Assembly: GCF_900142675.1 (NCBI RefSeq)
Contig: NZ_FRBS01000002.1
Location: 310,001-374,000 of the forward strand
Direction: 5' to 3'
DNA from: Shouchella rhizosphaerae
Lineage (GTDB): Bacteria > Bacillota > Bacilli > Bacillales > Bacillaceae_D
DNA length: 64,000 nucleotides
The position numbers and the translations under genes were made by a program. The notes below the pieces were generated by a model. That model was not told the DNA's origin and made no database searches. It worked only from the letters and a program-made list of their open reading frames with translations. Shown here in pieces: positions 57,474 to 64,000 of the stretch. The first letter of the stretch is position 1, and each line of letters opens with the position of its first letter.

Positions 57474-59915
57474 TTACAAATAAGGAGCTAAAAAGGCACC
57501 AGTAAATGAGCTTTTTTCGCGAGCAATGTCTTGTGGCTTTCCCATGGCAACGACTTTCCCGCCAGCGTCTCCTCCGCCAGGCCCCATATCAATCACCCAG
57601 TCGGATGCGGCAATCAATTCTGTTGTATGTTCGACCACGACGACGGTATTGCCTGCATCAACGAGCTTTCCAAGTAAAACGAACAAGTTTTCAATATCAG
57701 AAGGGTGCAAGCCCGTTGTCGGTTCATCCAGCAAGTAAAGGGTATGGCCTGTTGTCTGTTTGGCCAGTTCCTTTGCCAGTTTCAACCGCTGTGCTTCACC
57801 GCCGGATAGCGTTGTGACTGGCTGGCCCCATTGCAAGTAGCCAAGGCCGACTTCACAAAGGAGCTGGAGCAGCGCTGTTAATTTTTTTTGGCCGTCAAAT
57901 AGCGCTAAACTCTCTTCGATCCGTAAGTTTAGCATGTCCGCAATGGTATAGCCGCTAAATGTTACGGCAAGTACGTCCTTTTTAAAGCGTTTGCCGTGGC
58001 AAACGGGGCATTCTACTTGCAAGTGAGAAAGGAAATGCATGTCAACGGCAACTTGGCCAAGTCCTTCACAACGGTCGCAGCGTCCGCCTGGCGTATTAAA
58101 TGAAAAGCTTTTTGCGTTTAATCCACGTTCTTTTGCGGCGGGCAATGCGGCAAATCGTTTTCGGAGATAGGCGAACAAGTCCATGTACGTTGCGACATTG
58201 GAACGCTGCATCCGGGAAAGGGGCGCTTGGTCTACGCGAATGATCGCGTCAACTTGTTCAAGCCCGCTAATATGTGGGCAGCCTTCAAAATGGGACGGAG
58301 TCGCCTCGGCGAGAACATCGAAAACAAGTGACGATTTGCCTGATCCCGACACGCCTGTGACTGCGGTTAATGTTTGCAATGGAAAAGAGGCGGTGACGTC
58401 TTTTAAGTTATGCTTGTTGGCTTTGTGAATGGTGATTGTTTTCCCATTTCCCGGCCGCTTTGCCCCTTGCAGGCGGCGCTCGCGTTTTAAATAAGCACCT
58501 GTAATGGAAGCCTGTTGATTCATTAGCTCGGCCAACGTTCCTTGGCCGACGATTTCTCCGCCAAACCGCCCTGCGGCCGGGCCCACATCAATGACATGGT
58601 CCGCTTCAGCAATGACACGTGCATCATGTTCAATAACGAGTACGGTATTGCCTAAGTCGCGGAGCTGCTTCATAATATCGACCAGCCCATCTGTGTCTTT
58701 AGGGTGGAGTCCGGCTGTAGGCTCGTCCAATAAATACAAGACGCCTGTGAGACCCGAGCCTAGGATCGAGGCGAGGCGAAGCCGTTGAGCTTCTCCGCCT
58801 GAAAGTGTGACTGAATTGCGATCGAGAGACAAATAGCCAAGGCCGATGCGGATTATACGCTCCACTTTGACAGACAAATCATGGAGAACGGTATGAAGCA
58901 ACGAGTCACCAGCTTGTTTGTAAAAACGTTGCACGTCGCCAATCCATTCGTGTAGATCATGAATGGAGCTTTTGCAAATGCTAGGCAATGTTCGGCTGCA
59001 GACGGTGACTTCCCTTGTTTCCTTTTTTAAGCGCTCACCTTTGCAGCTTGGGCACTCTTGCAGGATAAAGTAAGCAGCCTCGCCTGACTGCCCGTTATTT
59101 TCTTGGTAGCGGCGCCACATGCCAGTCAAAACACCCTCGAATTTGCCTTTGCTTACAGTTTTAGGCGGTTTTGTATGGGGGAAATGGCGTGTAAACGCGT
59201 CGCTTTCTACGCCGTGGAAAAGCAAGTCGAGTTCAGCTTCGCTATAAGCGTTGAGCGCTTTATTTCCGCGAATGTCGAGTTCATAATAGCGCCCCGCTGC
59301 TTCAAGGATAGCTGTGTAATATTGCCGGACACTATCGTACCAGAAGGTGACAGCGCCTTCTTCAAGGCTTTTGTCCATCTGGAAGACGGCTTCTTTGTTG
59401 ATGTCTGTCACCGTGCCGAGGCCGCTGCATGAAGGGCAAGCACCGCTTGGTGTATTGAATGAGAACGCTGCTTTTGTTAACGGTTCATGGACACGGGCAC
59501 AGGCAGGGCAATGGATTGCCTCTTGCTCGTCGACAGGCGGTGGGATCAGTGTTTGACAGTCTAGGCACCGTCTTTCGCCTTTCTTTTGAAAGATGAGACG
59601 CAAATACGTATACATATCCGTCACCGTGCCAACTGTTGAACGAGGATTGCGATTGGTGCGGTGCTGATTGACGGCGATGGACGGGGACAGGCCGTCGATT
59701 GAATCAACAGCTGGTTTTTCGAGTGACTCTCCTGATTCCCCGTTCGATTCCATGTATTGGCGTTGGCATTCTCGTTGCAACAAGTCAAGTGCCAGTGTCG
59801 ACTTGCCCGATCCAGAGGGGCCAGTAACGACGACAAACTGATGCTTTGGAATATCGAGTGACACGTTCTTTAAGTTATTTTCCCGTGCGCCGCGAATGCG
59901 GATCATATCCTTCAT
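57474..59915 (-). CDS. UvrA2-type ATPase (UvrA paralogue lacking the UvrB-binding domain)
   Basis: An 813-residue UvrA-like protein with two ABC modules. Walker A: VVTGPSGSGKSTLALDLL (about 29-46) and AVTGVSGSGKSSLVFDVL (about 505-522). The ABC signatures SVTLSGGEAQRLRLAS and VTTLSGGEAQRLKLAKELA and zinc modules (CPSCSGLG; CDRCEGLG...CPVCHGKRF) are present. Between the first CxxC (CLDC) and the next (CPAC) there are only about 20 residues, where housekeeping UvrA (about 950) has the UvrB-binding domain. That is the class II/UvrA2 form linked to tolerance of DNA-damaging antibiotics. Divergent from a double-MerR regulator. Confidence 0.9.
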   Translation of the reverse strand: MKDMIRIRGARENNLKNVSLDIPKHQFVVVTGPSGSGKSTLALDLLQRECQRQYMESNGESGESLEKPAVDSIDGLSPSIAVNQHRTNRNPRSTVGTVTDMYTYLRLIFQKKGERRCLDCQTLIPPPVDEQEAIHCPACARVHEPLTKAAFSFNTPSGACPSCSGLGTVTDINKEAVFQMDKSLEEGAVTFWYDSVRQYYTAILEAAGRYYELDIRGNKALNAYSEAELDLLFHGVESDAFTRHFPHTKPPKTVSKGKFEGVLTGMWRRYQENNGQSGEAAYFILQECPSCKGERLKKETREVTVCSRTLPSICKSSIHDLHEWIGDVQRFYKQAGDSLLHTVLHDLSVKVERIIRIGLGYLSLDRNSVTLSGGEAQRLRLASILGSGLTGVLYLLDEPTAGLHPKDTDGLVDIMKQLRDLGNTVLVIEHDARVIAEADHVIDVGPAAGRFGGEIVGQGTLAELMNQQASITGAYLKRERRLQGAKRPGNGKTITIHKANKHNLKDVTASFPLQTLTAVTGVSGSGKSSLVFDVLAEATPSHFEGCPHISGLEQVDAIIRVDQAPLSRMQRSNVATYMDLFAYLRKRFAALPAAKERGLNAKSFSFNTPGGRCDRCEGLGQVAVDMHFLSHLQVECPVCHGKRFKKDVLAVTFSGYTIADMLNLRIEESLALFDGQKKLTALLQLLCEVGLGYLQWGQPVTTLSGGEAQRLKLAKELAKQTTGHTLYLLDEPTTGLHPSDIENLFVLLGKLVDAGNTVVVVEHTTELIAASDWVIDMGPGGGDAGGKVVAMGKPQDIAREKSSFTGAFLAPYL

Positions 59916-59935
59916 GCAAAAACCTCCTTAAATGG

Positions 59936-59958
59936 TTGTGCCCTTTTAGAGGGAGCAA
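59936..59958. promoter_or_regulatory. Inverted repeat between uvrA2-like and merR-like genes
   Basis: TTGTGCCCT-TTTAG-AGGGAGCAA: two 9-base arms matching at seven positions, ending nine bases before the uvrA2 ribosome binding site. Size and symmetry resemble MerR-family operators. It lies in the leader region as far as I can judge; I could not define the uvrA2 promoter. Confidence 0.4.
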
Positions 59959-60072
59959 GTTTTATTCTATAACAGTCATGCAAGTGATAATGTTTGAAGA
60001 AAGTTTCTCCCATATAAAGCGATTTTCCGAAAAAAAACATTATGGTAGCACTTTAAGGATTTGTAAGAAGGT

Positions 60073-60101
60073 TTGCGGGAACGTTGGCCAATTGGTATAG
60101 T
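60073..60101 (+). promoter_or_regulatory. Candidate promoter of the double-MerR regulator gene
   Basis: TTGCGG (60073-60078), 17 bases, TATAGT (60096-60101), 20-odd bases before the GGAGGG ribosome binding site of the regulator. Confidence 0.45.
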
Positions 60102-60130
60102 GAAAACACGAGTTTGCAAGGAGGGCTTCA

Positions 60131-60862
60131 ATGAAGCATTACCGACCAATTGATATTGCGCGTGAACTGAACATTAGCACGAGTGCACTCCGCCATTATG
60201 AGTCGTGGGGGATTATTCCACAGCCAGAACGGGCGGCCAATCAGTACCGCCTTTATACGAATGAACATCTCGCCTATTTCCGTTGTCTCCGCGCTATGAT
60301 TCCTGGTTTTGGTTTTCCGTTGACAGCAAAAGTGCTCCGTGCCGTCCAGAATGGCGACGTGGACAAGGCTTTTTGGCTTGTTAGCGGAGAACAGGCACAG
60401 CTGTACAACGAAAAAACGGTCGCAGAACAAACGCTTGCCTTGCTCCGCAATCCAGATTTATCGCCAATTGAAGGGAAGAAGTTAAAAAGCCATATGACGA
60501 TTGGCGAGGCTGCGACACTGACAGAAGTCCCTCCTTCGGCTATCCGCCATTGGGAAAAAGAAGGGCTGATTCATCCAGACCGTCATCCCGAAAATGGCTA
60601 TCGTTTGTTCACGCCCATGCATATCCGCCAAATTTTATTGATTCGCACGATGCGCCGGACCGTCTATTTTCTTGAAAACATAAAAAAAGTGGTTCACGCC
60701 CTTGAACATCACAGTGTGGAAGAAGCACAGAAAATGACGGAACAGGCATTGTCTACACTCCACCAACGCAACCGTGACCAATTTTGGGGCATCCAAAAAC
60801 TAATGGCGCTCTGCCATGAAGTGGGGCTCATTAAAGAAGAGTGGAAAAATTTTTATTTTTAG
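60131..60862 (+). CDS. MerR-type regulator with two tandem DNA-binding domains
   Basis: A 243-residue protein carrying two MerR-type helix-turn-helix units. The first is at residues 4-70 (IARELNISTSALRHYESWGI, then NQYRLYTNEHLAYFR) and the second at about 120-190 (IGEAATLTEVPPSAIRHWEK, then NGYRLFTPMHIRQIL). Ordinary MerR proteins have one such domain, a dimerisation helix and a ligand domain. Here a helical stretch separates the two and another ends the protein. ATG follows GGAGGG. Divergent from the UvrA2-type gene, which it probably controls, perhaps in response to a drug. Confidence 0.87.
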   Translation: MKHYRPIDIARELNISTSALRHYESWGIIPQPERAANQYRLYTNEHLAYFRCLRAMIPGFGFPLTAKVLRAVQNGDVDKAFWLVSGEQAQLYNEKTVAEQTLALLRNPDLSPIEGKKLKSHMTIGEAATLTEVPPSAIRHWEKEGLIHPDRHPENGYRLFTPMHIRQILLIRTMRRTVYFLENIKKVVHALEHHSVEEAQKMTEQALSTLHQRNRDQFWGIQKLMALCHEVGLIKEEWKNFYF

Positions 60863-60943
60863 CGTGCGTCGGAAGCCTGGAATCGAGGAATGTAGATGCA
60901 GGGAAAGGAGAGGGCTTGTCGCTTAATGAAAAGGTGTTCGATT

Positions 60944-60998
60944 AAAAAAGCAGGGGAGAGCAGTTGGCCGAAAACGTATAAAGCCAGCTCTCTCCCTG
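60944..60998 (-). terminator. Rho-independent terminator of the sugar ABC operon (minus strand)
   Basis: On the minus strand CAGGGAGAGAGCTGGC pairs with GCCAACTGCTCTCCCCTG (imperfect) around a loop, then CTTTTTTAAT. Confidence 0.75.
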
Positions 60999-61003
60999 AA
61001 TCT

Positions 61004-61870
61004 TTATCCTTTTGTCCCTGAAATGACGACACCTTGGATGAAATATTTTTGCGCCAAGAAGAACAAAACGAGCGGCGGTATGACGGCCATCACTGAGGCG
61101 GCCATCAAGAGCTGCCACGGTGTTGCTGCATAAGCAGCGGTAAAATTGGCGAGCCCTAACGAAAGCGGATACAAATCTTGCGTGTTCAAATAAATGAGCG
61201 GTCCGATCAAGTCATTCCAGCGAAACATAAATTCAAGAATGGCAGCCGTAGCCATTGCCGGAAACGACAGCGGCAAAATGATGCGGAAAAAAATCGTAAA
61301 GTAGCCGCCGCCGTCGATAGTGACAGCCTCGTCTAATTCTTTTGGCAACCCCATATAAAACTGACGCAACAAAAAGATTAAAAAGGCGCTGCCAGCCAGC
61401 ATGGGAACGGTTAATGGCAAGTAAGAGTCGACCCAGCCAATTTTATTGAACAGCAAGTATTGTGGGATCATCGTTACTTGTGGCGGCAACATCATCGTGC
61501 TAAGCACGATGGCAAATAAAAATGTTTTTCCTCTTGCGCGGAAGCGGGCAAAGCCAAAGGCAATGAAGGCAGAGAAGAACACAGTGCCGCAAACGGTGAC
61601 GATTGTGTACCACGTTGTATTCCATAAATAGGTGCCAAAAGGGTGGTTTTGAAACACCTCGACGTAATTGCTCCAATTCCAGTTATTCGGCAGCAAAGAC
61701 AGTGGCTCTGAAACAATTTGTTCCAACGATTTCAGCGACGTAAACACCATCCATAATACAGGGAACAAAAAGAAAGCAAGGCCAAGGACTAATGCAGCGT
61801 AAGTGAAAACTTTACCGGCGGTGGACAGCTCCCCAGGCGCGTAATTGGTTTTGCGAAAGATTCCTTTCAT
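61004..61870 (-). CDS. Sugar ABC transporter permease (MalG-type)
   Basis: A 288-residue permease with six helices. The EAA loop is LDEAVTIDGGGYFTIFFRII (about residues 178-197), and the protein ends KYFIQGVVISGTKG, typical of the carbohydrate CUT1 MalG/UgpE group. Membrane start AALVLGLAFFLFPVLWMVFT lies near 25-44. ATG follows AAAGGAGG. Pairs with the MalF-type permease 17 bases upstream. Confidence 0.92.
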   Translation of the reverse strand: MKGIFRKTNYAPGELSTAGKVFTYAALVLGLAFFLFPVLWMVFTSLKSLEQIVSEPLSLLPNNWNWSNYVEVFQNHPFGTYLWNTTWYTIVTVCGTVFFSAFIAFGFARFRARGKTFLFAIVLSTMMLPPQVTMIPQYLLFNKIGWVDSYLPLTVPMLAGSAFLIFLLRQFYMGLPKELDEAVTIDGGGYFTIFFRIILPLSFPAMATAAILEFMFRWNDLIGPLIYLNTQDLYPLSLGLANFTAAYAATPWQLLMAASVMAVIPPLVLFFLAQKYFIQGVVISGTKG

Positions 61871-61887
61871 CAGAAAGCCTCCTTTCC

Positions 61888-62832
61888 TTACTTGTCATAT
61901 TCATAGTGGACCGATTTTCTTGACACATAAAGGGACAAGAACGTCAACGCAAAAATGATTAAAAACAAAATCCATGCTTGTGCAGATGCGTAACCGATGC
62001 GATTTTGGAAAAAGGCCGTTTCAAACAGATAGTAGACGTAAAAGTAAGACATCCAGTCGGGGCCGCCATCCGTGATGACGTAAGCTTGGGTGAAAATTTG
62101 AAAGGAAGAAATGAGCGCGATGATCCCGTTAAAAAGAATCACAGGCGATATGAGCGGCACAGTGATATTGCGGAATCGCCGCCATGCCCCGGCACCATCA
62201 ATGGCCGCCGCTTCGTACAATTCTTTTGGCAGCTGTTGCAGGCTCGCTAGAAAAATAATCATGGTACTGCCGACTGCTGTCAGCTGCATAAGCACGAAGG
62301 AAGGAATGACGGTATAAGGGTCAGTAAACCAGCCAGGCCCTTGAATGCCGAATAGTTCATATAGAATGGAATTGACGATGCCAAATTGGGGGTTTAAAAT
62401 CCACATCCATAAAAAAGCGACGGAGACGCCAGAAATAATCGAAGGGGCATAAAAAAATGTGCGGAAAAATGCTTGCCCTTTTATTTTCATGTTTAGAAGC
62501 ATCGCCAATCCCAGTCCAACGATCATCGTAAATGGAATGGCTAGCGCTGCATAAGCGAATGTCACAAACAGCGATCGATAAAAGAGCGGGTCGGAAAAAA
62601 GGTTGATGAAGTTTTGCAAGCCGACAAAAGTGGCTGTGTCCATGATGGCATAATCGGTAAAACTAAAGTACAGCGATGCAAGAATGGGTCCGCCAATAAA
62701 TAGCAAAAAGCCGACGAGCCAAGGGGAAATAAACAGCCAAAAATACTTTTCTTCAAGCCGTGCCCCAATCGATACGGTTTTGTTTGCTGACTTTGACAAC
62801 GCTCTTGGATAAGTTGGTTGTGCCACGATCAT
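61888..62832 (-). CDS. Sugar ABC transporter permease (MalF-type)
   Basis: A 314-residue CUT1 permease. After a hydrophilic N-terminus the first helix is near residues 32-52 (FWLFISPWLVGFLLFIGGPI), and the EAA loop is LYEAAAIDGAGAWRRFRNIT (about 205-224). ATG follows AGGAGGGAT. Located six bases after the binding-protein stop. Sugar not predictable. Confidence 0.92.
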   Translation of the reverse strand: MIVAQPTYPRALSKSANKTVSIGARLEEKYFWLFISPWLVGFLLFIGGPILASLYFSFTDYAIMDTATFVGLQNFINLFSDPLFYRSLFVTFAYAALAIPFTMIVGLGLAMLLNMKIKGQAFFRTFFYAPSIISGVSVAFLWMWILNPQFGIVNSILYELFGIQGPGWFTDPYTVIPSFVLMQLTAVGSTMIIFLASLQQLPKELYEAAAIDGAGAWRRFRNITVPLISPVILFNGIIALISSFQIFTQAYVITDGGPDWMSYFYVYYLFETAFFQNRIGYASAQAWILFLIIFALTFLSLYVSRKSVHYEYDK

Positions 62833-62838
62833 CCCTCC

Positions 62839-64000
62839 TTAATAAGTTAGCGCCTTTAAATTGTTCTGAAGCTCTTCCAGTCCTTCCTCTACGCCTTTGC
62901 GCCGGTCGTAAATAGCATTAACGGTCATGTTTTGGTGCTTCATGATAGGCGCAAAATTAGAAATTAAGTGGTTGTCTGTCGGGCGTCCATATTTGAGTGC
63001 GCCTTCATCTGCTTTGCGCAAATCATCCACTGAAATGCCTGTTCGCTCGGAAATCAGTTCATACCAAAGTTCTTTCAATTCGCTATGAGCGGGGCTTTCT
63101 AACGTCATTTCGACCATCCATTTAGCAGCTTTGTCTGGGTCCATTAAAAATTTGAGGAATTCCCATGCTTCTTCTGGATGCTTGCTGCCTTCGCTAATTG
63201 ACCACGGGTCGACGTAAAGGGGAATTTGCCGGTCTTCGTTTGTATAAGGATAAGCTGCAAGCCCCCAGTTTAAGTCAGTATTGGCGTATTGGCGTGTCCC
63301 CCAACCGCCTTTCATGACCATGCCGACGCGCCCGCTTAAAAATGGGTCACTTAGTTGCGCAAGTGCGGCCACTTCGCTTTGCGGCGGCATCACTTCGTGT
63401 TCGTTAATCAAATCGTACCGTGCTTGGATGGCTTCGTAATTGCGTGGGTTGGTTGTCACAGTCGGCTCGACTAGTTCTCCTGTTTCATACGTTTCCTCAG
63501 CAAATAAGTCCCCGCCAAACATCCATGCATCCCGGTTAGGGGAATTGTCATTCAAAATCCCGTAAACGCGCTGGGTCGGCGGCAGATCGTTTTCCGTAAT
63601 CGCTTTTGCTGCTTCAATCATTGCGTCCCAGTCCCAGCTTTTATCTTCCCAGTCGGTCGGCGGCGGTTCGATGCCAGCCGCATCAAACAAGTCACGATTG
63701 TAGTAAAGAAAAGAGCCCATCGATAAGATCGGTAGCCCAAAAGTTCCTTCCTCTGTGCGGTAAATTTCCAACAATGTTTCGTCAATGCCTTCTACCACTT
63801 CTGGATCTTGCTCGATATAAGGCGTTAAATCTTTTAAAGCACCTAGCTTATGGTAACCACCAAAGCCAGAATCAGCCCAGTTTGGCGACCAAACGTCTGG
63901 AACATTGCCGCCAGCAATCATTGTTTGCAACTTTTGGTCAATTTCCCCTTGTGGAATCGTCTGTAAGCGGACTTTAATTCCAGGATGCTCTTTTTCAAAC
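62839..64000 (-). CDS. Sugar ABC transporter solute-binding protein, partial
   Basis: About 387 C-terminal residues; the frame is still open at the window end, so the N-terminus and its expected lipoprotein signal lie outside. The fold is that of cluster-1 extracellular binding proteins: MIAGGNVPDVWSPNWAD, then LPILSMGSFLYYNRDLFDAA, GRVGMVMKGGWGTRQ and EAWEFLKFLMDPDKAAKWM. It delivers a sugar to the two permeases that follow. No ATPase gene is seen downstream. Confidence 0.9.
   Translation of the reverse strand, partial: FEKEHPGIKVRLQTIPQGEIDQKLQTMIAGGNVPDVWSPNWADSGFGGYHKLGALKDLTPYIEQDPEVVEGIDETLLEIYRTEEGTFGLPILSMGSFLYYNRDLFDAAGIEPPPTDWEDKSWDWDAMIEAAKAITENDLPPTQRVYGILNDNSPNRDAWMFGGDLFAEETYETGELVEPTVTTNPRNYEAIQARYDLINEHEVMPPQSEVAALAQLSDPFLSGRVGMVMKGGWGTRQYANTDLNWGLAAYPYTNEDRQIPLYVDPWSISEGSKHPEEAWEFLKFLMDPDKAAKWMVEMTLESPAHSELKELWYELISERTGISVDDLRKADEGALKYGRPTDNHLISNFAPIMKHQNMTVNAIYDRRKGVEEGLEELQNNLKALTY

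Noticed and set aside
57474-59915. Housekeeping excinuclease subunit UvrA
   Set aside because: Length is 813 rather than about 950 residues and the UvrB-binding region is absent; no uvrB is adjacent.

Overview
The window looks like chromosome of an alkaliphilic, spore-forming member of the Bacillaceae, most likely of the Shouchella (Bacillus) clausii group. This rests on gene content: a gerA-type germination operon, flhO-flhP next to fabZ, a Rap/Phr cassette, a LexA-type SOS box, a perfect catabolite-response (cre) site and AGGAGG ribosome binding sites. The species is inferred; no marker gene settles it. No rRNA, tRNA, CRISPR array or complete insertion sequence was seen.

Layout. 1-1.4 kb: end of a flagellar basal-body operon (flhO, flhP, EpuA-like). 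1.5-5.2 kb: gerA-type germinant receptor operon. 5.3-12.2 kb: azoreductase, esterase with a cre site, fabZ, YhgE/Pip membrane protein, GNAT, DinB-like protein, arylamine N-acetyltransferase. 12.5-15.2 kb: an NlpC/P60 cell wall hydrolase behind a sigma-D-type promoter and a Y-family polymerase behind two LexA-like boxes. 15.2-26.6 kb is mostly envelope related: lipoprotein, two LytR-CpsA-Psr enzymes, galE, rodA, and the tyrosine kinase module ywqC-ywqD-ywqE. It also holds an MFS transporter remnant, a HIT protein and guanine deaminase.

26.8-32.1 kb: a minus-strand set of DUF3100 membrane protein plus a small partner, two dehydrogenases and a PucR-type regulator, probably for uptake and oxidation of an unidentified acid or aldehyde. 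32.3-33.9 kb: a Rap phosphatase followed by two tandem phr peptide genes made by a local duplication that includes the 3' end of rap.

34.3-48.0 kb: an AT-richer carbohydrate island. It has a hydroxyacid dehydrogenase, three paralogous GHL6-like glycoside hydrolases, an Lpl/Ytc-type ABC importer without ATPase, a membrane-anchored AraC regulator and a YesL-like protein. An IS1182-like transposase remnant lies on its left and a truncated oxidoreductase gene on its right. 48.2-55.7 kb: a gamma-glutamylcyclotransferase-like protein, then a minus-strand operon for reductive pyrimidine degradation: PreT and PreA reduce the ring, dihydropyrimidinase opens it, an N-carbamoyl-amino-acid hydrolase releases beta-alanine, and a class III aminotransferase can take it to malonate semialdehyde.

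55.9-60.9 kb: a DUF1189 protein, a 59-residue membrane protein, a compact type I toxin-antitoxin-like locus (28-residue hydrophobic peptide with an opposing overlapping RNA), and a UvrA2-type ATPase divergent from a regulator with two MerR DNA-binding domains. 61.0-64.0 kb: a second sugar ABC importer, cut off by the window end. The items most worth following up are the toxin-antitoxin locus, the duplicated phr genes, the triple-GHL6 island and the UvrA2/double-MerR pair.
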